DNA of 64,000 bases from Amia ocellicauda (lineage: Eukaryota; Chordata; Actinopteri; Amiiformes; Amiidae): the NCBI RefSeq assembly GCF_036373705.1, contig NC_089858.1, positions 33,320,249 to 33,384,248 on the forward strand. Direction: 5' to 3'. Below, in pieces: positions 23,101-33,827 of the stretch (the stretch's first letter is position 1; every line of letters begins with the position of its first letter). Below the pieces are notes generated by a model. It saw only the letters and a list, made by a program, of their open reading frames with translations, did no database searches and had not been told where the DNA came from. The position numbers and the translations under genes were made by a program.

Positions 23101-26086
23101 CTCGATCAAATTGAGGAGTCCATTGACAAAAACACTTTCTGGGATCTTTGGCACAATCTGAACCCCAACAAACACGACAAACAGCTGGGTATCCAAAATG
23201 GAAACATCTGGAAAAACTACTTTGAATCATTATACCAGCCAATCCCGGACAAAGACCTAAACCCAAAGCAAACTGAAATCCTTCAGGATCTTAAAACACT
23301 GGAGAGAGTGATTAAAGATGCACAGTCACCCCTAGACTCGGCCATCACACTGCAGGAGGTCAGAGACAAACTCCAGGGCCTCAAGCCCAGGAAAGCCTGC
23401 GGTCAGGACAGCATCCCAAATGAGATGCTGAAATACAGCAACACCACCCTGCAGAGCGCCCTGGTACAGCTGTTCAATCTAATCCTGACCTCGGGCTGCT
23501 TCCCTGACACATGGAGCACAGGACCCCGATATATAAGAAGGGAGACAGACTGAACCCGGACAACTACAGAGGGATCTGTCTGAGCAGCAGCCTGGGGAAG
23601 CATCCTGAACAGCCGCTTCCTGGCCTTCATAGAGGAGCACAGAGTCCTCAACAGCAGCCAGATCGGCTTCCTACCCAACCACCGCACTGCCGACCACATC
23701 TACACCCTACATTCCCTGATAGGCCAGCACAGCCACCGCACACAGAAAGGGAAGATATTTGCCTGCTTTGTCGACTTCAAAAAGGCATTCAACTCAATCT
23801 GGCACCCCGGCCTGTATCTGAAGCTCCTCCAGAGCGGCATCGGGGGGAGGGCGTACGATGTGATCAAATCCATGTACACAGGCAGCAAGATCAGCGTGAA
23901 GGTGGACACCAGGAGGACTGAAGCCCTCCCCCAGGGCCGAGGGTTAAGGCAGGGCTGCAATCTGAGCCCCACCCTGTTCAACATATACATCAACCAGGCC
24001 ACAGAGCTGCAGCAAGGCCCCGGCCCTGGCCTGACACTGGACGACACCCAGATCAAGTGCCTTCTGTATGCAGATGACCTGGTGTTACTGTCACCCACAC
24101 AGCAAGGGCTCCAGCAGCAGCTGGACACAATGCAGCGCTACTGCAGAGCCTGGGCCCTGGAGGTCAACATGGACAAAACTAAAATCATGATCTTCCAGAA
24201 GAAAGCCAGGATCCAAAGCAGAAAATACAATTTCACTCAACAGCACCACAATAGAGCGCCTAGCCAGCTACACCTACCTGGGCCTACTAATAAACTCCTC
24301 AGGCAACTTCACCCTCGCTGTCAAGAACTCGCTGACAAAGCACGCAGGGCGTACTACACCATCAGGAAGAGGATCAGCTCCCTGAACCCCTCGGTGCAGC
24401 TGTGGAAGAAGCTCTTTGACAGGGTGATCCTGCCCATCCTGCTGTATGGCAGTGAGGTCTGGGGCCCGGTTATCAGCACCGACTTCAACAAATTGGGAGA
24501 GGAGCCCCACAGAAGCCCTGCACGCAGAGTTCTGCAGATACATATTGAAGCTCCACAGGAGCAGCCCCGACAATGGCTGCCGAGCCGAACTGGGGCGCCT
24601 GCCTCTGGGCAGTGCAGTGCAGAAGAGAGCCCTGAAATACTGGCTACACTTGAAACACACCAGCCCAGAGACCCACCAGCACAGCGCCCTGAGGCAGCAG
24701 GAACGAACCCCCCACACAGACACCCTCGGCCAGCTGGCCCTGAGGCTCTGTGCCCAGAGCCACACCGACAGCACAGAGCTACAGAGCTGCTGAGGCAGGA
24801 GACAGCCCCCCAGCTCCAACACATCACTGCGGCTCTGCACTGCAGCTACATCGAGCACTGGGCTGAACAAACCAAACAGCAGAACAAGCTGCAGTGCTAC
24901 AGGGCCCTGGGCAGAGGATACAGCCCGGCAGAATATCCGACACTGGTCACAGACCCCCAGCAGAGACGGACTCTGACCAGGTACAGACTGAACGACCACA
25001 GCCTGGAGGTGGAGACAGGACGGCACAGGCAGACCTGGACCCCCAGAGACAGACACCTGAGCGGACAGTGTGGGTCTGGGGAGGTAGAGACAGAGGCGCA
25101 GTTCGCCCTGACCTGCTCCAGATACACACAGGTCAGAGCCGCCTTCTTCCCCAGATTCGCCAGCAAAGTCCCCGACTTCCCCCAGCTCAGCACAGAGGCG
25201 CAGCTCAGGGTGGTGCTGGGGGAGCACAGAGACTGCGCTGTGATCACACCAGAGGACATCACAGCCTGCCACACGGCCAAAGAACCACAACCATGTCTCC
25301 AAACCAACAACACAGCACATTAACCATGTAAAATATATGTAAATAACACAATATTTTATTTCATATTTGTAAAGTTCTTAATGTTATTGTATATAATTTC
25401 AATGTACCCAATTGCTTTGGCAATACTTGTGTGAAAACATATCATGCCAATAAAGCTTGTTTTGTATTTGAATTTGAATTTGAGAGGCGACTCCTACCTT
25501 GGCACTGTAGGTGCTGTTGGGAGGGGCCGGGGCGGGGGCCTCGGGCTCGGGGAGTGGGGACCCGGTGCGGAAGAGGCAGGGGTACCCCAGGGTCAGGGGT
25601 CGGCCGGGGGGGAAGGTCTCCACCCAGGAGAGATGCAGGTGGAAAAAGCTGTCTGGAATATTGAGCTGCGGATACCGGCGCAGCACCTCCATAGTGTCAC
25701 ACACAGAGCTAGAGAGAGAGATAGGGAGAGTGATAAAGGGTAGAGGGAGAGAGACAAGGATTTGGATCCGTCTTCAGAGAGAGAGAGAGACACCGAGCCT
25801 CTGCACAGGAGCAGATACCCATAATGCAATGCAGTGCGGTTTGCCAAGAAACCCCTCGCGTCTGCCTACCTCTCTCTGGAGAAGCGTGAGAAGAGCGTTT
25901 GAGTGCTGGCCTTCTTCTGCCCCTCGGCCTCCCCCTCCGGGCCCCCCCGCCACCGCCGCCGTTTCTGCAGCATGCTGTCCGCCCCCCAGCAACCGTCATC
26001 CCTGCGGACAGACAGGCAAACAGAGAGGAGCAGATTGTCAATTCCTGAGTGGGAATCAGAGCAGTCAGAAAGGAAACCGAGTCAAA

Positions 26087-26144
<58 letters not shown>

Positions 26145-27655
26145 GCTGACAAAGACACCCAGAGTCAGACCGTACAATACAGGTCCATGTGGCTCACCAG
26201 CGCACCCCCCTGCGCCCCCCGCCGTCACTGTGTCTCTTCCTGCCCCCGGCCCACGGCTCAAACTGCCCCCAGGGTGACTGCATATGGGGAATGACATGGG
26301 AGGGAGTCTGCAGCAAGCCGGCTGTGAGAGAGAGAGAGAGATAGAGAGATTCTCAGAGCTACAGTCCAGTACAGTCCTGGAGAGACACAGGGGTGCGAGA
26401 CTCACGTTTGGAAGATGGCTGTTGCATGCTCGGAAGCAGGGGAGGGATCAGGGGTGACTGTAGCAGAGGTTGGGGCTTGCTTCCCAGAATGCCTTGCTTC
26501 TGCCCCACCATGGCTGGCAGCAAGGGAGGTGGAGACTTGAAGAACAGCTGAGAGAGAGAGAGGTTATGAGCAAAAACCATCCACAATGTGTATTTGTCCT
26601 TCCCCCCTCCCCAAGCAGTACCTGGTTGCTCACCTCCGGGGACAGTCATCTCCCCCTGCTGGAGCCAGAGTCCAAGATCTTTTAACCATTTTATGAATGA
26701 TTGTTTTTAAAATGACTTTTAAAAATGAATTTTAACTGTTTTTAAAGATTTAGTTGTTTTTAAAACACTAATTGTTTAGGGGTTTTTTGGTTTAGTTTTG
26801 TTCTATTTTTTTTTGTCAAATACATTGTCCGTTTTGGATTTAATTTTAAATGCATTGGACCTTTTTTGTTTGTTTTTTATTTTTACCTTTTTAATTGTTT
26901 TTTTATTTTGTCCAGTGCATTTTCAGTTATTTTCAATGTATTTGACTTTTATGTTGGTTAGCAGTTTTGCTTTAATCACGTTTGTTTTGTTGTTTTGTGC
27001 ACTTGTTTATTTAAAGTTAAGTTTTTTTTTGTTTTTGTTAAATCACAAAGATTTTAAAAATTTTAAGTGATTTTAAGAATTGATTTAAAAAAAGTTTTTA
27101 ATCATAAGTATTACAAATTTGAATAGTTTTTATTGGTTATATGTAAAATACTACAAACAATAAAACAGTACCTGGTTGCTCAGCGTCTGTATCTTCTGTG
27201 CGGTCCAGCTCTGGGACAGGCTGGGGTCCAGGACAGCGGTCACTAGCACCTTCTCTCCTACCTGTGGCATCCTGCCCTTCACAACACTGAAAGAGAGAGA
27301 GAATATCGTTATTGAGCGGGGAGGAAAAGATGCTGTTTTTGACCTTTGACATTCTTCTCTTCTCCTCACGGGGTGGGGGGGGGGGGTGCTCACCTCATCT
27401 GGAAGTGAACCTCTTCGTCCACCATCCCATAATAATCCTGCAGCTGAGTCACCACCCCTGTGAACACCCTCTGCTTCATCTGAGCACCCTAACAGGATGG
27501 AGAGAGAGAGAGAGAGAGAGGGGAAAGGGGGGGTGGTTAGAGACAGAGCGGGTGAGAGAGTGCAACACTCAGAGAGACACACAGGGACACCGAAAGAGGG
27601 ACAGACAGAGAGAGGGTCTGACCTGCAGCAGGGGAGCAGTGTGAGTGAGCTCCAT
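15542..27655 (-). CDS. CCAR2: Cell cycle and apoptosis regulator 2 (DBC1)
   Basis: CCAR2/DBC1 is a nuclear protein that inhibits SIRT1 and acts in transcription, splicing and the DNA damage response. Nineteen exons join in phase: 27655-27623, 27488-27394, 27286-27172, 26547-26406, 26321-26198, 26001-25870, 25708-25498, 20081-19968, 19851-19688, 18498-18354, 18197-18069, 17860-17717, 17524-17293, 17205-17135, 16970-16824, 16661-16538, 16272-16078, 15976-15771, 15589-15542 (about 856 aa). An S1/OB-like domain lies at about 12-81 (VDEEVHFQM, SVVKGRMPQVGEKVLV), followed by MVGQKQGILGSKPQ. A Nudix-like region spans about 214-425 (DPQVLVRTAV). Then come LLAELFNEMLQRDF, an acidic poly-Glu tract (517-593), an EF-hand-like segment (618-666) and a C-terminal coiled coil. 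No SAP domain was seen, unlike CCAR1. Human CCAR2 (923 aa) has a longer N-terminus, so an upstream first exon may be missing from this model. Confidence 0.93.
17360..17437 (-). repeat. Coding GAG/GAA repeat (poly-Glu) in CCAR2
   Basis: A CTC/TTC-rich tract on the plus strand encodes glutamate runs in exon 13 of CCAR2, beginning MEEEEEEEEEEEPEEHEEG. Replication slippage here would change the length of the acidic region in frame. Confidence 0.85.
18535..19564. mobile_element. Harbinger-type element with Myb/SANT-like relic
   Basis: Ends are imperfect inverted repeats: left GACCCCGTTCACATTT, right complement GACCCTGTTCACACTT. Both flanks carry AAT (18532-18534, 19565-19567), consistent with the 3-bp target duplications of PIF/Harbinger elements. 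The interior encodes NNWDDAEIKALFTMWMED and, in fragments, FQNYNKRSGVQRK, which resemble the Myb/SANT-like (trihelix) accessory protein of these elements. A second internal end-like sequence, TGTGAACGGGGTC, lies at about 19488-19500. The element sits in the CCAR2 intron between the exons at 18498 and 19688 and is decayed. Confidence 0.65.
19859..19929. repeat. (GA)n microsatellite
   Basis: Interrupted GA repeat just upstream (in transcript sense) of a CCAR2 exon; its complement forms the CT-rich polypyrimidine tract of that intron's acceptor. A similar GA tract lies at 20104-20134. Confidence 0.9.
20664..21444 (+). pseudogene. LINE ORF1 protein, frameshifted
   Basis: The first part (20664 to about 20936) reads KKAFKQRYLRDALETLIADY. 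After a shift to another frame near 20880-20950 it continues HEDGDPDSTALKIHLYNTGT, then VLIQGSEHSLEELEKTF and a coiled-coil stretch (LKRQLCDLQQQNQDLQTEL) to a stop at 21444. This is the nucleic-acid-binding ORF1 type seen in fish LINEs. At least one frameshift is needed, so it is not functional as read. Confidence 0.7.
21814..25323 (+). pseudogene. LINE ORF2: endonuclease and reverse transcriptase, decayed
   Basis: The AP-endonuclease domain starts at about 21832 (STWNIQGLYSTA, IILLETW), continues in a second frame (ILLCGDFNARTG at about 22270) and ends in a third (SALSDHNQTV at about 22600). The reverse transcriptase spans about 23540-24300, with FACFVDFKKAFNSIW, QGRGLRQGCNLSPTLFNIYI and the catalytic box LLYADDLVLLS at about 24060. 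The C-terminal region runs to 25323. The reading frame changes at least five times between 22150 and 24560, and a stop near 22657 interrupts it, so the element is dead at the protein level. Confidence 0.85.
26089..26142. repeat. (AC)n microsatellite
   Basis: About 27 CA units in a CCAR2 intron. Confidence 0.95.
26633..27165 (+). mobile_element. 5'-truncated LINE inserted at a CCAR2 splice donor
   Basis: This 3' UTR fragment matches the LINE at 31525-32066 along its length (CCGGGGAC-GTCA, CCCCCTGCTGGAGCC, GATCTTTTAA, long T-rich tracts, terminal ACAATAAAACAGTA). It is flanked by a perfect 17-bp target duplication, CAGTACCTGGTTGCTCA, at 26616-26632 and 27166-27182. On the minus strand that sequence is the end of a CCAR2 exon plus its splice donor (GAGCAACCAG|GTACTG). 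The insertion is antisense to CCAR2. Confidence 0.92.
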
Positions 27656-28299
27656 GGCTGTGGGGGAAGACACTAAGCAGAGTGGGGGTCCCTGGAGAGG
27701 GCAGACAGGAATCAGAAATCAGTAGCACGGACAACACAAACACACCCACTCACACACATACTCTGACACACCTTACACACACACACTCCCCCCCCCCACT
27801 GCCACACCCTGTGCTCTCACTCACACTTCCTGTGAGTAAATCAGTGTAAAGCCAGAGTAATATTAATATAACACCAGCCTTTCTGTGTCAAACCAGTTCC
27901 CAGAGCAAATACACAAAACACAGACTGATCCTGACCCACTGGCACACACGCTGACCTTGTGTCCTGTGATGGGCATGCACTGATATCACTGGGGTCACGA
28001 CCTCTGACCTCTCATGCCGCTGCAGGCTGGATGCGGACAAGCAGGGCTCTCTGCACAGACAGACACACTGTTAAAGCTCCCGGTACAGACTCATCATGCT
28101 CACACCGAGAAATGAACTCAGGGGAACTGTACAGCAACTCCACTCTGTAGTATTAAGAACAATAACAACAGTGAATGAGGGTGGGACACCAGCCAGAGAA
28201 TCAGCGCTGACTCAACAATCACGGCGGCTGAACTCCTGTCCTGCAGCTGAAACGAGTCTGTCTCTGCTACCTGTCCCGCCGACACCTCAGTCATTGTGG

Positions 28300-28620
28300 C
28301 ACTCTGCAACGCATTTCCGTATTGCTTTCTCTCCCCGTCGCTTTTATTAATTCGGGTTTGCACTGGCTGACGTGTGAGCCGTTATGTGCCGGTGATGTGT
28401 ATTACTGAATGCCAGCTCTGTAAGCCCAGTACTGTACCTCTCTCTGTGCCTCAGTGGGAGTGTGTGTCACGTCTCTGTACTTCCTGTTCCGCGTCTGCTC
28501 GGCTTTGTTTCGCGACGCCGGTGTTTGCGCCTGTCTGCTCAATCGGCGGTTGCGGTTTTCAGTGCCGCCCTCTGGCGTCTGGAAGGCGTATTTCTCTGCT
28601 TTGTGCACCATTTATTCTGC
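28300..28620 (-). promoter_or_regulatory. CpG-rich candidate CCAR2 promoter / first exon region
   Basis: A locally CpG-rich block (for example TTTCGCGACGCCGG and CAATCGGCGGTTGCGG) lies about 650-950 bp upstream of the first CCAR2 coding exon found. It is the only CpG-dense stretch before the transposon cluster, so it is a reasonable place for the promoter and any missing first exon. No exon could be assigned. Confidence 0.35.
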
Positions 28621-28671
28621 ACTGATTCCCACGTATGGAGGACTATCCACGCCAACATTATAATATTTACA

Positions 28672-29807
28672 TAAATATAAAAAGAAACGTCCCTTTTTCA
28701 GGACACTGTATTTTAAAGATAATTTTGTAAAAATCCAAATAACTTTACAGATCTTTATTGTAAAGTGTTTAAACAATGTTTTCCATGCTTGTTCAATGAA
28801 CCATAAACAATTAATGAACCTGTGGAACGGTCGTTAAGACAATAACAGCTTGCAGACAGTAGGCTATTAAGGTCACAGTTATAAAAACTTACGACACTAA
28901 AGAGACCTTTCTACTGACTCCAAAACACCAAAAGAAAGATGCCCATCTGCTCATCTGCGTGAATGTGTCTTAGGCATTATGCAAGGAGGCATGAGGACTG
29001 CAGATGTGGCCAGGGCAATAAATTGCAATGTCCATACTGTGAGACGCCTAAGACAGCGCTATAGGGAGACAGGAAGGACAGCTGATCGTCCTCGCAGTGG
29101 CAGACCACGTGTAACAACACCTGCACAGGATCGGTAAGGCCGAATATCACACCTGCGGGACAGGTACAGGATGCAACAACAACTGCCCGAGTTACACCAC
29201 GAACACACAATCCCTCCATCAGTGCTCAGACTGTGTGCAATAGGCTGAGAGAGGCTGGACTGAGGGCTTGTAGGCCTGTTGTAAGGCAGGTCCTTACCAG
29301 ACATCACCGGCAACAACGTCACCTATGGGCACAAACCCACCTTCGCTGGATGTGATTTCCTGCAAGACAGGAATGTCAGTGTTCTGCCATGGCCAGCGAA
29401 GAACCCGGATCTCAATCCCATTGAGCACATCTGGGACCTGTTGGACAGGAGGGTGAGGGCTAGGGCCATTCCCCCCAGAAATGTCCGGGAACTTGCAAGT
29501 GCCTTGTTGGAGAGTGGGGTAACATCTCACAGCAAGAACTGGCACATCTGGAGCCGTCCATGAGGATGAGATGCACTGCAGGACTTAATGCAGCTGGTGG
29601 CCACACCAGATACTGACTTACTTTTGATTTTGACCCCCTCTTTGTTCTGGGACACATTATTCCATTTCTGTTAGTCACATGTCTGTGAAACTTGTTCAGT
29701 TTATGTCTTAGTTGTTGAATTGTTTTTCTGTTCATTCAAATATTTACAAGTTTCCTGAAAATAAAAGCAGTTGAAAGTGAGAGGACATTTCTTTTTTTGC
29801 TGAGTAT
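28672..29807 (+). mobile_element. Tc1-like transposon relic with internal deletion
   Basis: The right end reads GAGGACATTTCTTTTTTTGC then TGAGTATA; the left end is a degraded complement (AAAAAGAAACGTCC). Between them are broken pieces of a transposase: a helix-turn-helix part (GMRTADVARAINCNVHTVRR, then TGRTADRPRSGRPRVT) and a C-terminal part (PWPAKNPDLNPIEHIWDLLD, then RRVRARAIPP). The middle of the catalytic domain, including the first two Asp motifs, is missing around 29330-29350, and there are in-frame stops. It is an old, inactive copy. Confidence 0.85.
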
Positions 29808-30728
29808 ACATGCACAGAGAAAGGAATGAATCAATGAATAAAGAAATGTTGAAATAAATAAATACATGGACATTGATGGAATTACTGGACAATATATTTT
29901 GATCAGGATATAACCACTACACTCGTTATACACTTAAAGTGTACTGTAGTGTAGTATATTGCAGTATAGTAATACCCTAGAATAAACCTATTTATTGAAA
30001 GTCTTTATATCATTAATCCTAAATGTCACCTTAAGAGCATTTACCCTTTATCAGTATCCATAAAATCAAATCAAATAAAACATCTGACAATTTCTCATAA
30101 TTTAGATTTTCGATATGTATTGTTGTATTGATCAAAATCTTCCATTCGTGCAGCCATGGCAGCGAATTAGCCCAACACCTAAAGAGACAGTCGTCATCCG
30201 TTGCTCCATATATGAATTGAGAAACCATTTCTAGTTTAACCCAGAAATAAATCCCCTTTTTCTAAGATACTACTGTACAGACATTACATTCGGATGACTT
30301 TTGATTGGTTCATTCATAACTTGCTAGAATTTCACAAGTATCTTAACTCTTCAAGTGAGCACTTATGCTTCAGTATGGAGTGGCAGACCTATCTGATAGA
30401 TTCAAATGCTCAAATGGTTAATAAAGCTGTAGCTCATTTTAAATCAAGCTCCCAGTCGGACCATTTAGCATCCAACAGTCGATATAAGACTATGAAAAAC
30501 GCAAATGCTGCACCAAATGCTCTTCTCTTGGTTCTGAATTCAGGATGGTTTTACAGAAACACATAATAGTCTGAATGAAAACTAAATAAGGGTTTTAAGG
30601 AACCACCTAAATTAGTTTTTAAACCCCCCCCGAATCTCTATGACCACCTAGTGAAGTCTGATGGGGGATGAGAGGAACACGGTGGTGGCACATTTTAAAC
30701 AAGCAGGCCATAACATGAGTGCCCCTAG
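29808..30728. other. AT-rich stretch without recognised gene
   Basis: No exon, RNA gene or named repeat was recognised. The sequence is AT-rich and ends at the target duplication of the LINE dimer. Confidence 0.5.
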
Positions 30729-30743
30729 GTATATTGGTATTGA

Positions 30744-32069
30744 AAGTGAGTTTCATGAACCGCTTTTATTTTGCCAGCAGCCTGAGACCATTCGGCCTCT
30801 GCGCCATGGATAACACCAGGCCGCACTCGTGGGATCCCCCGCCGTTCAACAGGGCGCTCCGAGCCTTTGCGCTCGAAGTAGGCCTCCATAAAGTCGTGCT
30901 GGCCTCCTGGGATTATAAGACCATCTGTAGCCAGATGAGATCTACCCAGGAGACCAGCCGGATAGAAGATTTCCCTCCCGAAACCTGCCGGTTTATCTGG
31001 GCTAACGCTACGCACGTTTGCCTCACGAATACACAGAAAGATGTCTCCTGGATGGCTGTGAGTCGGTGTCTCCCCACCCAAGTGTTCATGCACAGAAGGA
31101 GCATAGCTCCTTATGACACCTGCCCCTATAAGGGTTGCTTGGGGAAGGAGACGGAGGCTCACATCTTTAGTGAGTGCCCCTCCGCCCACAGGGTCTGGCT
31201 CCTGTTTTCTCCGTTCCTCCACAGGTTTGCCGTTCCTGCGCGGGTGACCGCCCAGCAGATCTTATATGGTCCTGCCAGGGGATTAACATCTTCCACCCTG
31301 AGGTGCTGGTGGCGTGTCGTCTGCGCAGTGAAGCAGGCCCTGAGGGAGGGACGGAATATCTGTCTATTCAATAAGCAGGAGCTGGACCCGATTGTCATCG
31401 CGCGGAGGGGCATGGTGCTTGTGAGAGACTACGTCAATCTGGAGGTCCATCAGAGGGGCAAGGAGGAAGCCTATAAGAACTGGCACATACAAGATCTGGG
31501 GGAGCTCAGGATCCCATGATGGGACCCACCTCCGGGGACGGTCAGTTCCCCCTGCTGGAGCCCGAGTCCAAGATCTTTTAAAGATTTTATGGATGATTGT
31601 TTTTAAAAAAAGATTTTAAAAATGAATCTTAATTGTTTTTAAAGATTTAGTTGCTTTTAAACCACATTGTTTAGGGTTTTTTGGTTTAGTTTTGTTATAT
31701 TCTTTTGTCAAATACATTGACCGTTTTGGATTTAATTTTAAATGCATTGGACCTTTTTTGTTTGTTTTTTATTTTTACCTTTTTAATTGTTTCTTTATTT
31801 TGTCCAATGCATTTTCAGTTATTTTCAATGTATTTGACTTTTATGTTGGTGAGCAGTTTTTGCTTTTATCACGTTTGTTTTGTTGTTTTGGGCACGTTTA
31901 TTTTGAAGTTAATTGTTTTATTGTTTGTTAAAAATCACAAAGATTTTAAATTTTTTTAAGTGATTTTAAGGATTGATTTTCTAAAGATTTTAATCATGAG
32001 TATTACAAAATTTTGAATTGTTTTTATTTATGTAAAATGAAAAATACTAAATACAATAAAATAGTATTT
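30744..32069 (+). mobile_element. 5'-truncated LINE, copy 1 of a head-to-tail dimer
   Basis: An open frame to 31519 encodes the C-terminal end of a LINE ORF2: WMAVSRCLPTQVFMHRRSIA, then CPYKGCLGKETEAHIFSECP and HRVW. This cysteine/histidine knuckle region is typical of L1/Tx1-type elements. A T-rich 3' UTR of about 540 bp follows and ends ACAATAAAATAGTATT. The 15-bp sequence GTATATTGGTATTGA precedes it at 30729-30743 and recurs after the second copy. Confidence 0.88.
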
Positions 32070-32894
32070 CTCCACAGGTTTGCCGTTCCTGCGCGGGTGA
32101 CCGCCCAGCAGATCTTATATGGTCCTGCCAGGGGATTAACATCTTCCACCCTGAGGTGCTGGTGGCGTGTCGTCTGCGCAGTGAAGCAGGCCCTGAGGGA
32201 GGGACGGAATATCTGTCTATTCAATAAGCAGGAGCTGGACCCGATTGTCATCGCGCGGAGGGGCATGGTGCTTGTGAGAGACTACGTCAATCTGGAGGTC
32301 CATCAGAGGGGCAAGGAGGAAGCCTATAAGAACTGGCACATACAAGATCTGGGGGAGCTCAGGATCCCATGATGGGACCCACCTCCAGGGACGGTCAGTT
32401 CCCCCTGCTGGAGCCCGAGTCCAAGATCTTTTAACCATTTTATGAATGATTGTTTTTAAAATGACTTTTAAAATGAATCTTAACTGTTTTTAAAGATTTA
32501 GTTGTTTTTAAATCACTAATTGTTTAAGGTTTTTTTGGGTTTAGTTTTGTTCTATTTTTTTGTCAAATACATTGTCCATTTTGGATTTAATTTTAAATGC
32601 ATTGGACCTTTTTTGTTTGTTTTTTATTTTTACCTTTTTAATTGTTTCTTTATTTTGTCCAATGCATTTTCAGTTATTTTCAATGTATTTGACTTTTATT
32701 GGTAGCAGTTTTGCTTTAATCACGTTTGTGTTGTTGTTTTGTGCACTTGTTTATTTGAAGTTAAGTATTTTGTTTTCGTTAAATCACACAGATTTTAAAA
32801 ATTGTAAGTGATCTTAAAAAAAAGTTTTTAATCATAAGTATTAAAAATTGAAATGTTTTTATTTGTAATGTAAAATACTTTAAACAATAAAACA
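32070..32894 (+). mobile_element. 5'-truncated LINE, copy 2 of the dimer
   Basis: Begins at CTCCACAGGTTTGCC, which corresponds to 31217 in copy 1, and repeats the remaining ORF2 codons (identical for about 100 aa) and the 3' UTR, ending ACAATAAAACA. It is followed at 32895-32909 by GTATATTGGTATTGA, the same 15 bp that precedes copy 1. The two copies differ mainly by small indels in the T-rich 3' UTR, so they are young. Confidence 0.9.
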
Positions 32895-33234
32895 GTATAT
32901 TGGTATTGAGAAAGTGGACAAATCATGAAAAGAAACTCCTTCAACATGAGACATATTGCGTCTACTCTCTTAAATGAAGAACTATACATTTTTGTTACTT
33001 TTCCTTTTTTGTATTATTTTTCCAGACGACATACTATTTTTCCCATTTTATACTACATTGTGTGCCTACAGTCTTTGTAATATGTGTTTGTACATTGAGA
33101 TTTAGTATTGTATATTACTGCTGTGAACACTACACTTTGTTGAAGAGACTTGGGTATTTCTTGTGCAGATTTGGGATCCACCTTCCTAATTAAGCATATT
33201 ATGTCTCCATTTATACACCTTCTTGTGCACATGG

Positions 33235-33335
33235 ATATATATGCCTGACAAAGACCATACAGGTCAAAACATTGCATAATAAACACTGGGGAGCATTTAT
33301 TCCAGTATGTGGATATCTTTTCAACCCTCCAAATA
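33235..33335 (+). repeat. Interspersed repeat fragment
   Basis: Contains AAAGACCATACAGGTCAAAA, CATTGCATAATAAACACT and a following GGAGCATTTATTCCAG. I recall similar sequences as dispersed repeats in fish, but I cannot name the family. Confidence 0.4.
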
Positions 33336-33388
33336 TTAATTGACACACCAAAACTGCTTTCCAATGGAGGTTAACTTTTTTAAACATC

Positions 33389-33394
33389 TTTATT
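33389..33394 (-). terminator. Candidate poly(A) signal of the C8orf58 homologue
   Basis: AATAAA on the minus strand, about 435 bp past the stop codon at 33828. Confidence 0.5.
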
Positions 33395-33448
33395 ATAACA
33401 CTGAATACAACATATACTGTATATACATATAATTCAGGGTATACCAGT

Positions 33449-33450
<2 letters not shown>

Positions 33451-33491
<41 letters not shown>
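33451..33491. repeat. (AC)n microsatellite
   Basis: About 20 CA units in the predicted C8orf58 3' UTR. Confidence 0.95.
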
Positions 33492-33495
<4 letters not shown>

Positions 33496-33827
33496 ATTAT
33501 TGCACGAAAAACACGTCACAGTATTCAGAACACCTTCACTGATGTGGCATTAACCACCAGCTCTGATCTCAGTCGTTATAGCATCGTCTTCGACATCTTC
33601 ACATGCACTGGAGAACTTCAGAACCACCAGAGTCAGAGAGGTCAAGGGTCACCAGCCCCAAACTGAGTACAGTATATTACAGTACAGGTCAGACTGCCAT
33701 AAAAAAGCAGTTGTCTTTACAAATAATAAAAATATATAGAAAAAGGGACAGATCTGAGTTTGACAGAGACTCCAACTCCTCCCAGTGCATCCCCCGCAGT
33801 AGGCAGTACAGTGGGGGGTGGAGGTCT

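Larger units (their letters stand above)
20390..25484 (+). mobile_element. Near full-length decayed LINE (ORF1, ORF2, 3' tail)
   Basis: A plus-sense non-LTR retrotransposon in the CCAR2 intron between the exons at 25498 and 20081. ORF1 lies at about 20660-21445 and ORF2 at about 21815-25323. The 3' end reads GCCAATAAAGCTTG followed by two copies of TTTGAA. Its 3' end stops 14 bp short of the exon at 25498. Tail fragments of the same general type lie at 33964-34040, 43682-43815 and 58590-59135. The clade is unresolved; the ORF layout and tail fit fish I/Nimb-like or Tx1-like elements. I found no clear target duplication, so the 5' boundary is approximate. Confidence 0.85.

Noticed and set aside
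24274-25320. Minus-strand open frame of 348 codons
   Set aside because: Antisense of the LINE ORF2 C-terminal region, with no family resemblance.
15542-27655. CCAR1 instead of CCAR2
   Set aside because: No SAP domain or long N-terminal Ser/Gln region was seen. The order of motifs (MVGQKQGILG, Nudix-like part, EF-hand-like part, coiled coil) and the C8orf58 neighbour match CCAR2.
11829-27655. CCAR2 and IZUMO1 as one read-through transcription unit
   Set aside because: They are co-oriented and under 1 kb apart, but a plausible poly(A) signal lies between and IZUMO1 begins with its own signal peptide. No sequence evidence supports a fusion.
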